Translations under genes and position numbers: made by a program
Part shown: positions 17,647 to 27,637 of the stretch, piece by piece
Layout: each line of letters begins with the position of its first letter
How positions within the stretch are numbered: position 1 is the first letter of the stretch
NCBI GenBank assembly: GCA_031263585.1
Contig: JAISFN010000011.1
Span: 1-45,891 of the forward strand
Length of the DNA: 45,891 nucleotides
From: Prevotellaceae bacterium
Lineage (GTDB): Bacteria > Bacteroidota > Bacteroidia > Bacteroidales > UBA932
Reading direction: 5' to 3'
The notes under the pieces: model-generated
Seen by the model: only the letters and a program-made list of their open reading frames with translations
Told to the model about the DNA's origin: nothing
The model's database searches: none

Positions 17647-19023
17647 ATGTTTACTATGTATATTAAACCTTTTCTTATAATTGTAGTAGTGATTGCATTA
17701 GCATTATTTACATCGAACCTGTTACATGGGCAGATGGTGAATACAAATGCGGATTACAGCACAATTATGTATGATTCGCATAACGGTGAAACAACCGAAA
17801 CCTACATCTATGCATTTTATTCGCCTAAACCCGCTTCGCTGAAAGCCAAAAGCGTCGATGGGAATGCTGCTGATTTTGAATGGTATCGTTTTGACCAGAA
17901 AGCCAGGGCTTTGATTGCTACTCCAATTAAAACCGAACAGAACGTACTGACATCCGAAGTAAATAACCTATTGGAAGATGGTTATTTACTAAGAATTATA
18001 CAGGGAGAAACGATAGATACATTCAGGTCGTGGGTGTTTTTGGATACCATAAAAATTGAGGAGATATACAGCGATAACAATTGTAATTATTTACGGCTTA
18101 CGGTAAAAGCACAGTACCGCCCGAATTATTACTGGTATAATTTTATTGATTTGGAGTCGCCGCAATTACGGTTGATACAGAATAATTTCCGGATGGAATG
18201 GAGTGCCAGTGACGACATCCGTGCAGGATTACAGGCTAGCAATGCATGGCAAAATGTTACGGCATCGTTGGCAACTACAATTGACGACCCTGCCCCGTTA
18301 AAGGAAGCCGAATACAGTGTAACTATGACGAACATATTTAACAACAAAGCCGCTACAAGCACTCAAAAAATACCATACTTAGCCGTTTATGCCGATTTTG
18401 AGGTGCTACGCCCTAACGATGCCGACGTTTATTCGCCTACAACCGATTATAAGGGCGAAGCTTTATATAAAGTAAAATTTAACAGCAAAAGCATTAATGC
18501 CGATGAATATACATGGCAGGGCTATGGTGATCAATTGATTAATTTTGAAAAAGATAAAGTTATTTGGATGGAAACAAGCAAAAATATCGATAACGAAAAG
18601 GAATACCGCCCAGGGGAATATCCGGTGGTTTTAACGGTGAAAAAAAACAGTTCGGGCTGTATTGCCGCAACGCCCAATAAAGGAACCATATTGCTTGTCG
18701 AACCATCGAAGCTTGATCCGGAGAGCATACCGAATGCCTTTAGTCCAAACGGTGACGGACACAACGACTATTTCAAATTTGTTACCGGAAGAGAGCCTGT
18801 ATCTTTGGAATATGTCGACATAAAAATATTTAACCGTACAGGTTTGCTGGTATATAAATACAACGGTTTGGTTAAGAATTGGAACGGTTGGGACGGACGT
18901 TTCAAGAGTGACGGAGGCGAATGCGAAACTGGTGTATACTACTATATTATTAAAGCTCAAGGCTGGGATAATATAACTTACTCCGACAAAAGTTTAACTG
19001 GGTTTTTACATCTTTTCAGGTAA
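17647..19023 (+). CDS. Secreted protein with T9SS type B sorting domain (gliding-motility-associated C-terminal domain)
   Basis: The protein has 458 residues from the ATG at 17647; the ATG at 17656 is an equally good start. The TTG at 17635 overlaps the promoter and is rejected. A signal peptide ends L-L-H-G-Q. The middle contains PKD/Ig-like beta domains (S-P-K-P-A-S-L-K-A-K; Y-K-V-K-F-N-S-K-S). The last about 90 residues are the classic CHU_C/type B sorting domain: P-N-A-F-S-P-N-G-D-G-H-N-D-Y, then I-K-I-F-N-R, W-N-G-W-D-G-R and G-V-Y-Y-Y-I-I-K, ending L-F-R. It should be exported by the type IX system whose plug gene is adjacent. A terminator follows. Confidence 0.9.
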   Translation: MFTMYIKPFLIIVVVIALALFTSNLLHGQMVNTNADYSTIMYDSHNGETTETYIYAFYSPKPASLKAKSVDGNAADFEWYRFDQKARALIATPIKTEQNVLTSEVNNLLEDGYLLRIIQGETIDTFRSWVFLDTIKIEEIYSDNNCNYLRLTVKAQYRPNYYWYNFIDLESPQLRLIQNNFRMEWSASDDIRAGLQASNAWQNVTASLATTIDDPAPLKEAEYSVTMTNIFNNKAATSTQKIPYLAVYADFEVLRPNDADVYSPTTDYKGEALYKVKFNSKSINADEYTWQGYGDQLINFEKDKVIWMETSKNIDNEKEYRPGEYPVVLTVKKNSSGCIAATPNKGTILLVEPSKLDPESIPNAFSPNGDGHNDYFKFVTGREPVSLEYVDIKIFNRTGLLVYKYNGLVKNWNGWDGRFKSDGGECETGVYYYIIKAQGWDNITYSDKSLTGFLHLFR

Positions 19024-19052
19024 AAATACTTTGTGAAACATAATAATTTTCG

Positions 19053-19080
19053 CAAAGACAAGGTAATTTCCTTGTCTTTG
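19053..19080 (+). terminator. Rho-independent terminator
   Basis: CAAAGACAAGG (19053-19063) pairs perfectly with CCTTGTCTTTG (19070-19080) around a six-base loop. It separates the T9SS cargo gene from hisS. Confidence 0.75.
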
Positions 19081-19129
19081 TTGTAAAAAACAGTTTGTAA
19101 AATATTAACAATAAAATAAATAATCAAAA

Positions 19130-20494
19130 ATGGCTGTCAGTAAACCTTCGATACCCAAAGGTACTCGTGATTATTCTCCGCAGGAGATGGCAAAACGCAA
19201 TTATATATTCGATACCATCCGCGGTATTTTTAAGTTGTTCGGCTACCTGTCAATCGAAACTCCTGCCATGGAAAACCTTTCAACATTAATGGGCAAATAC
19301 GGCGAGGAAGGAGATAAACTTCTTTTTAAAATATTGAATTCGGGTAATTTTTTAAAAGATATCCCGGAATCAATGTTAACAGAAGAAAACACCAATGCTT
19401 TGATTGTAAAGCTGTGCGAAAAAGGACTGCGTTACGATCTTACCGTGCCGTTTGCCCGTTACGTAGTGCAACACCGTAACGAAATTACTTTCCCGTTTAA
19501 ACGTTACCAGATACAACCCGTTTGGCGTGCCGACAGACCGCAAAAGGGACGCTATCGCGAATTTTTTCAATGTGATATCGATGTTATCGGCAGCAAATCA
19601 TTGTTGAATGAGGCTGAGTTGATTCAAATTGTCGATGCCGTTTACCTCGCCTTAAAGATTAACGTACTCATAAAAATAAACAATCGCAAGATATTAAACG
19701 GTATAGCAGAGGTAATCGGGGAATCGGACAGGTTGATTGATATTACCGTAGCAATTGATAAAATTGATAAAATAGGGTTGGATGCAGTTAAGCAGGAGTT
19801 ATCAGGTAAAGGGGTGTCGGAAAAAGCGATTGAGCAATTGCAGCCTATACTCACTATATCGGGTACAACAAACGAAAAACTCGATAAATTGAGAGAAGTA
19901 TTAACCCCGTCTCCAACAGGTATGCAGGGAATCGACGAGTTGCATACTATTTTCGGATATATCGATGCTATGAAGATTGAACAAGAAATTGAACTTGATC
20001 TCTCGTTAGCCCGCGGTTTAAATTACTATACAGGAGCTATATTAGAGGTAAAGGCCAAAGATGTTGAAATAGGAAGCATTACCGGTGGCGGACGTTATGA
20101 TGATTTGACAGGCGTATTCGGATTAAAAGATGTTTCGGGAGTAGGAATATCGTTTGGCGCCGACCGTATTTATGATGTATTGACGACCTTAAACTTATTC
20201 CCCGAAAGTACGAATAAAAGCACACAGGTTTTGTTTGCAAATTTAGGCAAAGCCGAAGAACGTTATTGCCTACCCGTAATAAGTCGGCTGAGAGAGCAAG
20301 GCATTGCTGTTGAATTATATCCCGACAAAGTAAAACTGGGAAAACAATTTGAATACGCAGACAAAAGGGCCATAGCTTTTGTGGTTATTGTCGGCGAAAA
20401 TGAAATGCAAAAGGGCATGTTGACTTTAAAAAACATGAAAGACGGAACCCAGGAAGAAATGAATATAAATCAGATTATTACAAAATTCACATAA
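19130..20494 (+). CDS. hisS: Histidyl-tRNA synthetase
   Basis: HisRS charges tRNA-His. The 454-residue protein is a class II synthetase. Motif 1 lies around [10 protein letters not shown]. Motif 2 is [19 protein letters not shown]. The histidine-specific loop is [10 protein letters not shown], motif 3 is [10 protein letters not shown], and an anticodon-binding domain follows (from about residue 360, Q-V-L-F-A-N-L-G). There is an insertion domain of about 60 residues between 200 and 270, as usual in Bacteroidetes. It sits between a strong terminator and its own 3' intergenic repeat, so it is probably monocistronic. Confidence 0.95.
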   Translation: MAVSKPSIPKGTRDYSPQEMAKRNYIFDTIRGIFKLFGYLSIETPAMENLSTLMGKYGEEGDKLLFKILNSGNFLKDIPESMLTEENTNALIVKLCEKGLRYDLTVPFARYVVQHRNEITFPFKRYQIQPVWRADRPQKGRYREFFQCDIDVIGSKSLLNEAELIQIVDAVYLALKINVLIKINNRKILNGIAEVIGESDRLIDITVAIDKIDKIGLDAVKQELSGKGVSEKAIEQLQPILTISGTTNEKLDKLREVLTPSPTGMQGIDELHTIFGYIDAMKIEQEIELDLSLARGLNYYTGAILEVKAKDVEIGSITGGGRYDDLTGVFGLKDVSGVGISFGADRIYDVLTTLNLFPESTNKSTQVLFANLGKAEERYCLPVISRLREQGIAVELYPDKVKLGKQFEYADKRAIAFVVIVGENEMQKGMLTLKNMKDGTQEEMNINQIITKFT

Positions 20495-20572
20495 AGCCCT
20501 GATTCTTTGATATTAATGAACGCAGCATAAGGATATACCGCTTTTGCTTATTTTAGCAAAACAAGTAAACTT

Positions 20573-20675
20573 AAGTTGTCAAAGTAAATTATCGTCGTAT
20601 TTATTAAATCATAAAAGGCTTATTGTGTAATAATTAAAATAATATTCAATCGTCAATAATCAATTTACAATACTT
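20573..20675. repeat. Dispersed AT-rich repeat B, copy 1
   Basis: From AAGTTGTCAAAG through CGTCGTATTTATTAAA and GGCTTATTGTGTAATAATT to TTTACAATACTT, this aligns base for base with 42740-42829 at clearly more than chance identity, with one gap of about 15 bases. Both copies lie just downstream of a gene and upstream of the next. Confidence 0.6.
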
Positions 20676-20705
20676 GGCACATCAGGAATAAATGATTTAT
20701 CTTTG
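20674..20705 (+). promoter_or_regulatory. Promoter of the serine ammonia-lyase gene
   Basis: TTGG (20674-20677), 20 bases, then TATCTTTG (20698-20705) fits the Bacteroidetes -33/-7 pattern. It leaves a leader of about 20 bases before the ATG at 20733. Confidence 0.55.
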
Positions 20706-20732
20706 CAACTCATAAGGGGGAGGGAAATAATT

Positions 20733-21932
20733 ATGGAATCGATTAAAACAATTTATAAAATAGGTTACGGTCCGTCGAGCAGCCATACTATGGGACCTAA
20801 AAAAGCTGCGGAACAATTCAGCGCCAAAAATCCGAGGGCAATATCATTCCGAGTAACGCTTTACGGAAGTCTTGCGGCAACCGGAATAGGCCACTTAACT
20901 GATGTTGCCATTATCAATGCATTGTCTCCCAAATCGACCGAAATTATTTGGGAACCCGAGGTGTTTCTGCCCTTCCATCCCAACGGGATGAAATTCGAAG
21001 CCATGGAGTTCGGCGAACTAAAAGACGAATGGATAATATACAGTATTGGCGGTGGCGATTTGAGCGACGAAACCACAAAGGTTACGCACGAATGGGTGTA
21101 CGAAATGACCACTATGGACGAGATATTGACCTGGTGCCAAAAATCGGGTAAAAACTTTTGGGAATACGTGCAAGATTGCGAAGGCAAAGAAATTTGGGAT
21201 TACTTAGATGAAGTATGGAAAACCATGACAGCCGCCATTGAACGGGGTATTGATGAAGAGGGTTTATTACCCGGAGGCTTGGGTTTACAACGTAAAGCCT
21301 CATCGTATTCCATCCGTGCAAAAAGTTATTCGGATTCGTCACACAGCAGGGCATTAATTTACTCGTATGCTCTGGCAACCTCGGAAGAAAATGCCGCAGG
21401 CGGCAAAATAGTTACCGCACCCACATGCGGTTCATCAGGGGTATTGCCTGCAGTTATGTATCACTTGCGTAAAAATCACGGATTCAGCGACTCAAGAATT
21501 TTAAAAGCGCTGGCAACCGCCGGATTAATCGGCGCTATTGTAAAAAAGAATGCATCGGTATCGGGCGCTGAGGTAGGATGCCAGGGCGAGGTGGGCGTAG
21601 CCTGCGCAATGGCGGCAGGTGCAGCCAATCAGTTGTCCGGAGGCACACCTGCACAAATTGAATATGCTGCCGAAATGGGGTTGGAGCATCATTTGGGTTT
21701 AACCTGCGACCCCGTATGTGGCCTAGTTCAAATACCTTGTATCGAGCGTAATGCCTTTGCCGCTGCCCGAGCGCTGGATGCCTGCTCGTTCGCCATGCTA
21801 TCCGACGGAATCCACTTAGTTAATTTCGATAAAGTAGTTAAAACCATGAAACAAACCGGACACGATTTGCCGAGTTTGTACAAAGAAACTTCGAGTGGCG
21901 GTTTGGCTATATACATGAATCGGAAGCTATGA
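20733..21932 (+). CDS. sdaA: L-serine ammonia-lyase (iron-sulfur dependent)
   Basis: The enzyme deaminates L-serine to pyruvate and ammonia using a [4Fe-4S] cluster. It has 399 residues from the ATG at 20733; the frame upstream runs through the promoter. The N-terminal beta domain has the signature G-P-S-S-S-H-T-M-G-P. The alpha domain has S-H-S-R-A-L-I-Y-S and candidate cluster cysteines in A-P-T-C-G-S-S-G and L-T-C-D-P-V-C-G-L-V-Q-I-P-C-I-E-R-N. It is a single-chain form, somewhat shorter than the about 455-residue E. coli SdaA because the inter-domain region is short. The GH92-like gene follows 18 bases later. Confidence 0.95.
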   Translation: MESIKTIYKIGYGPSSSHTMGPKKAAEQFSAKNPRAISFRVTLYGSLAATGIGHLTDVAIINALSPKSTEIIWEPEVFLPFHPNGMKFEAMEFGELKDEWIIYSIGGGDLSDETTKVTHEWVYEMTTMDEILTWCQKSGKNFWEYVQDCEGKEIWDYLDEVWKTMTAAIERGIDEEGLLPGGLGLQRKASSYSIRAKSYSDSSHSRALIYSYALATSEENAAGGKIVTAPTCGSSGVLPAVMYHLRKNHGFSDSRILKALATAGLIGAIVKKNASVSGAEVGCQGEVGVACAMAAGAANQLSGGTPAQIEYAAEMGLEHHLGLTCDPVCGLVQIPCIERNAFAAARALDACSFAMLSDGIHLVNFDKVVKTMKQTGHDLPSLYKETSSGGLAIYMNRKL

Positions 21933-21950
21933 ACCGCACTATTTAATTGT

Positions 21951-23582
21951 ATGAAAAACATCTTTTTCCTTTTGTCGATTGTTGTTTACCTGCCTTTTAC
22001 AGGCAATGCGCAAACATCACCGGCCAATAAGGTAAACCCGTTAACCGGCAGCCAATGGAATACCGGTGATAATACAGCTAACTACTATCCCATAGTAGGC
22101 TTATTTTTTGGGATGAATTATTGGACGGCACAAACAACAAGCGATAACGAGGATAAGATTGTTTACAACTATGCCGCCAGCAAAATCAGCGGCTTCCGGC
22201 AAACACAGCAAACATCTTCAAAATATGAAGATTACGGTGCATTTGCATTAATGCCCATGAGTGATACGCTGATTACCGATTGTAATAAACGCACAGCAAG
22301 CTTTGAGCATTATAATGAAAAAGCTTACCCATATTATTATCGCGTCCGCTTCGATAATGGCATTGTTTCCGAAATTACCCCAACCGAACGTGCAGCCATA
22401 ATGCGTTTTAAATACCCCTACGGCGGAAAAAGCTATCTGCTGTTAGACGTAATTAAAGGTAAAAGCAAAGTGGAGATTATCCCCGTCGAGCGTAAAATTG
22501 TAGGATATTGCACGAACCCTAATGGAGAACTGCCTGAAAATTTTGCTAAATATTTTGTAATAAAATTACTACGTCAATTCAATGATTACGGCACATGGCA
22601 TAAAAATACAATCGCCCAAGGTCAACTCACGGCCGAAGGCGATGCAGTTGGAGCATGGATAATGCTGAATTTAAATGCAAACGAAATAGTTACGGTTGAA
22701 GTTACTTCCTCGTTCATCAGTATTGAGCAGGCAGAACAAAATTTGGCAAAAGAACTCAATTATAAAACTTTTGAAACGGCAAAACAAGAGGCACAAAATC
22801 GCTGGGAGACTATCCTGAAACGAATTGCGATTGAAGGTGGTACGGATGATGAACAGCAATTGTTTTACACATGTATGTACAGGGCTTTGTTGTTTCCCCG
22901 TATTCAGCATGAATTCGACCCTTCGGGCAACCCCGTACATTATAGTTTTTACGACGGTAAATTATACAACCGCCCTATGTATAACAATAATGTATTAAAT
23001 GGGGGGTATAAAGCCGTTAAAACATTGTTTGACTTATTGCTACCCGGCTTGTATCAAGATGTATACGACTCCTATTTAAATGCGATAAACGAGGGTAAAA
23101 AAAACGATACAAATTCCGTTCATTCCCAGCTTTGTGCATTAGCATTTGCCAACAGTACTAATGTTTACGAACAGGCTTACCGGCAAGCTTATATCAATAA
23201 ATCACAGGGTATGCAAAAAAACATACGCAGCTTACTTACCGGTTTTACAAATAGCCCTTCATTCAAACTGAGCGAAGAATCGGCATCGTGGTGTATTTTT
23301 TCATCAATCGGCTTATACCCTGCCGATTCCGTATTTATTTTAGGCAGCCCGTTATTCGATAAAACAACAATTACTTTCCCCGACAGAAAAACATTTGTAA
23401 TATCGGCCGAAGACAATAGTCCGGAAAATGTTTATGTAGAAAAGGTATTCTTCAATTCAAACAGTACCGATTATACAAAATTGCACATCCCATACAATGA
23501 AATTATCAATTCCGATGGTACTATACATTTTATTATGAGTCCTGCTGCCGATACGACTTTGACAAGAGAAGCTCCTATATAA
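21951..23582 (+). CDS. GH92-derived protein lacking the catalytic segment (probable pseudoenzyme)
   Basis: This is an exported 543-residue protein with a signal peptide ending G-N-A-Q. The N-terminal beta-sandwich is clearly glycoside hydrolase family 92: V-N-P-L-T-G, Y-P-I-V-G-L-F-F-G-M-N-Y-W, G-F-R-Q-T-Q-Q and E-I-T-P-T-E-R-A-A. The catalytic barrel is abridged. The family's W-D-T-F-R block is replaced around residues 343-351 (N-N-N-V-L-N-G-G). The stretch carrying the G-N-E-P acid motif is absent. The D-x-D-x-G-Q base motif reads S-E-E-S-A-S (about 440-446). The family end A-L-G-F-Y-P ... L-G-S-P-L-F survives as S-I-G-L-Y-P ... L-G-S-P-L-F-D-K. Family members are about 740-780 residues. 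The frame is intact, so a non-catalytic mannan-binding role is possible. Confidence 0.75.
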   Translation: MKNIFFLLSIVVYLPFTGNAQTSPANKVNPLTGSQWNTGDNTANYYPIVGLFFGMNYWTAQTTSDNEDKIVYNYAASKISGFRQTQQTSSKYEDYGAFALMPMSDTLITDCNKRTASFEHYNEKAYPYYYRVRFDNGIVSEITPTERAAIMRFKYPYGGKSYLLLDVIKGKSKVEIIPVERKIVGYCTNPNGELPENFAKYFVIKLLRQFNDYGTWHKNTIAQGQLTAEGDAVGAWIMLNLNANEIVTVEVTSSFISIEQAEQNLAKELNYKTFETAKQEAQNRWETILKRIAIEGGTDDEQQLFYTCMYRALLFPRIQHEFDPSGNPVHYSFYDGKLYNRPMYNNNVLNGGYKAVKTLFDLLLPGLYQDVYDSYLNAINEGKKNDTNSVHSQLCALAFANSTNVYEQAYRQAYINKSQGMQKNIRSLLTGFTNSPSFKLSEESASWCIFSSIGLYPADSVFILGSPLFDKTTITFPDRKTFVISAEDNSPENVYVEKVFFNSNSTDYTKLHIPYNEIINSDGTIHFIMSPAADTTLTREAPI

Positions 23583-23684
23583 TTTATAATTATATATTAG
23601 TTACAGGTAATTTGCTTAAAATAAGAACTATATGTGATTATTTATTGTAAACTATAAACTATCGAATACCAAACCATGATCAAA

Positions 23685-23748
23685 TTGTCATGCTGAATGA
23701 AATGAAACATCTCTTCTTCAGATCTTTCACTTTGTTCAGGATGACAAT
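23685..23748. repeat. REP-like palindromic repeat, copy 2
   Basis: ATTGTCATGCTGAATGAAA at the left end is mirrored by TTTGTTCAGGATGACAAT at the right end. This is the cleanest inverted repeat of the five copies. Confidence 0.8.
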
Positions 23749-23874
23749 AAGGTAATAATTGGGTATAAAGTTAGAATCTTTAATCATAAGATTGTGTTTA
23801 CTAATACTTTAATAGCATATCTCATTTTTTGAGGTAAAAAATATAGGTAAATATTAAAATTAGGGCAAATTCAT

Positions 23875-24064
23875 AAATTATATCTTATATTGGATTGCAT
23901 TGGGCTTTACCTTAGCAATGACACATTAAATCAAAATTTTATGTAATAAAGAGTCATAAGCAAAGCAATCCGGTATTTTTCACTTTTTACATCAATAGTT
24001 AGATTTATATTACTGTATATTTGATACTTGATTGTTTTTTCATGCATTTGCCCTGTATTAAAAC
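23875..24064. repeat. Dispersed AT-rich repeat C, copy 1
   Basis: It matches 44533-44690. Shared blocks include ATTATATCTTATATTGGATTG, the GGTATTTTTCACTTTTTACAT block, TTACTGTATAT and GATACTTGATTGTTTTTTCA plus TGCATTT. Copy 1 carries about 45 extra bases in the middle. Confidence 0.6.
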
Positions 24065-24095
24065 TGATTCTGAAACAAGAAATGTAGTTTTTTTA

Positions 24096-24103
24096 TATCT
24101 TTA
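24096..24103 (+). promoter_or_regulatory. Candidate -7 element TATCTTTA
   Basis: One base off TAnnTTTG, 47 bases upstream of the GH125 start. The same sequence and spacing are seen before the aminopeptidase gene at 13738. Confidence 0.35.
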
Positions 24104-24150
24104 CAATTCATATTCTACAAAAAGTTAAACTACTTAACATACGATAAGTT

Positions 24151-25602
24151 ATGACGTTTTCGCGACGAAAGTTTCTGAAAACCAGCGCAGCAACAATGGC
24201 AGGTTTAGTTATAGGTAATAATCTCTTTGCCTCGGATGATGGAGGTAGCCCGTTAGCTGCTGGTATACCTTATACTTCATTACGCCCCGAGCTTGGCGCA
24301 CGTAAATTTATTTCGAAAGCCGTTGAGAATACCATTACCGAAATAAAAGCCCAGATAAAAGACCCGAAGCTTGCGTGGATGTTCGAAAACTGTTTCCCCA
24401 ACACGCTGGATACGACCGTTAGCTATAAACTGATTAACGGAAAGCCGAATACGTTTGTAATTACCGGCGATATACATGCCATGTGGCTGCGCGATTCGTC
24501 GGCGCAGGTGTGGCCTTACCTTCCCTTAGTAAATAAAGATGACGAACTAAAAACAATGATTAACGGACTGATACGTCGGCAAGCCGAATGCATTTGTATT
24601 GACCCTTATGCCAATGCCTTTAACGATGGACCATCAGGAAGCGAATGGGAAAAGGATTATACCAAAATGAAACCCGAGCTGCACGAACGTAAATGGGAAA
24701 TCGACTCATTATGTTATCACGTACGCCTGTCCTATCACTACTGGAAAATAACCGGCGACTCATCGGCTTTTGACGAAACCTGGCAAAATGCGGTCAAACT
24801 TGTATACCAAACATTTATCGAGCAGCAACGCAAAACCGACAAAGGCCCATACCGTTTCCAGCGCCGTACTGAACGTCAACTCGATACTTTATCCAACGAT
24901 GGTTGGGGAAACCCGGTAAATCCGGTAGGCTTAATCGTGTCGTCGTTCCGCCCCTCCGACGATGCAACAACTTTTGGGTTCCTTATTCCGTCAAATCTTT
25001 TTGCTGTTGTATCGTTACGCCAGTTAGCCGAAATTCATATTTCGGTAATCGGGGATAATGCTTTTGCCTCGAAATGTACAGCTTTGGCAAACGAGATTGA
25101 GGCTGCCGTAAATAACTATGGTATTGTGCACAGGGAAGGTTACGGCAAAGTATGTGCGTTTGAAGTAGATGGCTTTGGCAATTATTGTTGTATGGACGAC
25201 GCCAACGTACCCAGTTTGCTATCGTTGCCTTACTTGGGTTGCTGCAAAATGGATGACGAAATATACCAAAACACGCGCCGTTTGATATGGGGCAAAGATA
25301 ATCCGTATTTCTTTTCAGGTACTGTCGGCGAAGGCATCGGCGGGCCTCACATTGGGTACGATTACATATGGCCCATGAGCATTATCATGCGTGCCATGAC
25401 AAGTACCAACGACAATGAAATACGCTGGTGCGTGAAAACATTACGCGATACCGACGCCGAAACAGGCTATATGCACGAATCGTTTCACAAAAACGATGTT
25501 GCCAAATTTACACGCAAATGGTTTGCTTGGGCAAATACACTGTTCGGCGAACTGATTGTTAAACTGGTAAACGAAAATAAAGTTAATTTGTTACCAACCT
25601 GA
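24151..25602 (+). CDS. Glycoside hydrolase family 125 (exo-alpha-1,6-mannosidase)
   Basis: The 483-residue exported enzyme has a Tat-like signal ([10 protein letters not shown], then a hydrophobic stretch). The GH125 fold is recognisable from [20 protein letters not shown] near residue 108, which holds the catalytic-acid aspartate region of the family. Further landmarks are [37 protein letters not shown] and Y-M-H-E-S-F. GH125 enzymes are metal-independent and release mannose from alpha-1,6-linked mannosides. Context fits mannose use: a GH92-derived gene upstream and a ROK kinase 25 bases downstream. Confidence 0.9.
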   Translation: MTFSRRKFLKTSAATMAGLVIGNNLFASDDGGSPLAAGIPYTSLRPELGARKFISKAVENTITEIKAQIKDPKLAWMFENCFPNTLDTTVSYKLINGKPNTFVITGDIHAMWLRDSSAQVWPYLPLVNKDDELKTMINGLIRRQAECICIDPYANAFNDGPSGSEWEKDYTKMKPELHERKWEIDSLCYHVRLSYHYWKITGDSSAFDETWQNAVKLVYQTFIEQQRKTDKGPYRFQRRTERQLDTLSNDGWGNPVNPVGLIVSSFRPSDDATTFGFLIPSNLFAVVSLRQLAEIHISVIGDNAFASKCTALANEIEAAVNNYGIVHREGYGKVCAFEVDGFGNYCCMDDANVPSLLSLPYLGCCKMDDEIYQNTRRLIWGKDNPYFFSGTVGEGIGGPHIGYDYIWPMSIIMRAMTSTNDNEIRWCVKTLRDTDAETGYMHESFHKNDVAKFTRKWFAWANTLFGELIVKLVNENKVNLLPT

Positions 25603-25627
25603 TTTGTAAACCTTAACACGTTAAAAT

Positions 25628-26746
25628 ATGAAATCATATCAATTTGATAAACGGATTGTACTGACGCTGGATGCTGGAGGAACCAATTTTGTGTTTTCGA
25701 CAATTCAGGCAAATATTGAAATTGTTGAGCCAATTTACTTGGATGCCCATGCCAATAATCTGGAAAAAAGCCTTAATGCATTAGTCGAGGGTTTTACACA
25801 GGTATTAAGTATATTAAAGGAAAAACCCGTTGCAATCAGTTTTGCTTTTCCCGGACCCGCCGATTATCCCAACGGCATTATAAGCGATGATTTACCGAAT
25901 TTTCCGGCTTTTAAAGGCGAGGGAGGCGTTGCCATAGGGCCTTTTTTACACGAAAAATTCGGATTGCCCGTATTTATTAATAACGACGGCGACTTATTCG
26001 CTTATGGCGAGGCATTGGCTGGTGTACTCCCCGAAGTAAACAAGAAACTCGAAAATGCCAATAGCATTAAACGTTACCGTAATCTTTTGGGGCTTACCTT
26101 AGGTACTGGATTTGGCGCAGGTATTGTTATTAAAAACCAATTGCTTACAGGTGACAATTCGTGCGGCGCCGAAATATACTCGAATCGTAACCCCAAATAT
26201 CCCGGTTATATTGTGGAAGAAAGTATCAGTATACGGGGTATAAAACACTGCTATGCAAAACTATCGGGTGATACTACCGAATTTACACCTAAAGATATAT
26301 ATGAAATTGCCGAAGGGACTAAACCGGGAAATCAGGATGCTGCAAAATTAACCTTTGCCGAATTCGGAGATATTGCAGGAGATTCTATTGCGAATATTAT
26401 CAGCATTATCGATGGCTTAATCGTTATTGGAGGGGGATTGGCCGCCGCAAGCAAATACTTGTTACCGGCCATGTTAAAGCAACTGAATGGTAAAATATTA
26501 CAAATGAACGGGGAACAACTTGACCGTATTCCCCAGAAAAAAGTGTACAATTTAGACGATGAAAACGAATTCGCTATATTTGCAAAAGGATCAGCCCGTA
26601 AAATTAAAATCCCCGGCGTGGGTAAGACCATGAATTATGACCCCGAAAGACGTATTGGGATTGCAATATCCAAGCTTGGGGCTAGCAAAGCAATTATGTT
26701 AGGAGCCTATGCTTTCGCGTTACATGAAATTGACAATAGTTTTTAA
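25628..26746 (+). CDS. ROK family sugar kinase
   Basis: This is a 372-residue cytosolic ROK-family protein. The phosphate-1 loop is L-T-L-D-A-G-G-T-N-F-V-F-S. The catalytic base aspartate lies in F-I-N-N-D-G-D-L, and the second phosphate loop is G-L-T-L-G-T-G-F-G-A-G-I-V-I. I-V-I-G-G-G-L is also present. The usual ROK zinc-binding Cys cluster (C-x-C-G-x-x-G-C) is absent: the segment after G-A-E-I-Y-S-N-R-N has no such cysteines. The protein is longer than typical glucokinases (about 310-320). Its position behind the mannosidase suggests a mannose or hexose kinase; that is inference. Confidence 0.85.
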   Translation: MKSYQFDKRIVLTLDAGGTNFVFSTIQANIEIVEPIYLDAHANNLEKSLNALVEGFTQVLSILKEKPVAISFAFPGPADYPNGIISDDLPNFPAFKGEGGVAIGPFLHEKFGLPVFINNDGDLFAYGEALAGVLPEVNKKLENANSIKRYRNLLGLTLGTGFGAGIVIKNQLLTGDNSCGAEIYSNRNPKYPGYIVEESISIRGIKHCYAKLSGDTTEFTPKDIYEIAEGTKPGNQDAAKLTFAEFGDIAGDSIANIISIIDGLIVIGGGLAAASKYLLPAMLKQLNGKILQMNGEQLDRIPQKKVYNLDDENEFAIFAKGSARKIKIPGVGKTMNYDPERRIGIAISKLGASKAIMLGAYAFALHEIDNSF

Positions 26747-26758
26747 AAAATAAAAGAT

Positions 26759-27637
26759 ATGGAAATATTGGATGGAAAAAAAATTTCCGGAGAAATGAAA
26801 AAAGAAATCGCCGGAGAAGTAAAACAAATGATTGCCGAAGGTAAAAAAATCCCCCATCTGGTAGCTATATTAGTAGGAAACAATGGCGCCAGCGAAACTT
26901 ATGTAAACCATAAGGAAAAGGATTGTTACGAAGTAGGTTTTCAATCGAATGTTTTACGTTTTCCGGATACAATAAGCGAAGCCGAATTGTTAAACGAGAT
27001 TGATAAAATAAATAAAAACAATGATATCGATGGTGTTATTGTTCAATTGCCATTGCCTGAACATATATCGGAACAAAAAGTGATTGAAGCAATCGACCCT
27101 AAAAAAGACGTTGACGGGTTTCATCCGATGAATGTGGGGCGCATGGTAATCGGGTTACCCTCGTACATATCGGCCACACCCGACGGTATTGTTGAGTTAC
27201 TGAAACGCTACAATATTCAAACCGCCGGAATGAGTTGTGTAGTACTGGGCCGTAGTAATATTGTAGGTCGGCCCATAGCCAATTTATTATCGCATAAAGG
27301 CTATCCGGGCGATTGCACAGTAAGCATTTGCCACAGCCGTACAAAAAATCTGAAGGACATATGCCACGAAGCCGATATTATTATAGCGGCATTAGGCGCT
27401 CCCGAATTTGTAACGGCCGATATGGTAAAGGAAGGCGCTGTAGTTGTTGATGTTGGAATTACCAGGGTAGAAGCAGATACCAAAAGCGGCTTTAAACTGC
27501 TTGGCGATGTTAAATATGACGAGGTTGCTCCCAAATGCAGTTTTATAACGCCCGTGCCGGGCGGCGTAGGCCCAATGACACGCGTATCGTTACTGAAAAA
27601 TACCATAAAGGCCGCCAAAAAAGAAATTTATAAATAA
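26759..27637 (+). CDS. folD: Bifunctional methylenetetrahydrofolate dehydrogenase / methenyltetrahydrofolate cyclohydrolase
   Basis: FolD interconverts 5,10-methylene-, methenyl- and 10-formyl-THF using NADP(H). The 292-residue protein has all the landmarks. The catalytic lysine is in Y-V-N-H-K-E-K-D-C. Others are [31 protein letters not shown] and [11 protein letters not shown]. It starts 12 bases after the ROK gene, so it is probably cotranscribed with it although the functions differ. One-carbon units from the serine ammonia-lyase neighbourhood are a tempting but unproven link. Confidence 0.97.
   Translation: MEILDGKKISGEMKKEIAGEVKQMIAEGKKIPHLVAILVGNNGASETYVNHKEKDCYEVGFQSNVLRFPDTISEAELLNEIDKINKNNDIDGVIVQLPLPEHISEQKVIEAIDPKKDVDGFHPMNVGRMVIGLPSYISATPDGIVELLKRYNIQTAGMSCVVLGRSNIVGRPIANLLSHKGYPGDCTVSICHSRTKNLKDICHEADIIIAALGAPEFVTADMVKEGAVVVDVGITRVEADTKSGFKLLGDVKYDEVAPKCSFITPVPGGVGPMTRVSLLKNTIKAAKKEIYK

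Larger units (their letters stand above)
23583..24150. other. Intergenic stretch with two repeats and a promoter
   Basis: These 568 bases contain REP-like copy 2, dispersed repeat C copy 1 and the candidate promoter of the GH125 gene, each listed separately. No ORF is supported. Confidence 0.45.

Noticed and set aside
20541-20561. TTTTGCT/AGCAAAA hairpin after hisS as a terminator
   Set aside because: The stem is weak and AT-rich and has no T run after it.
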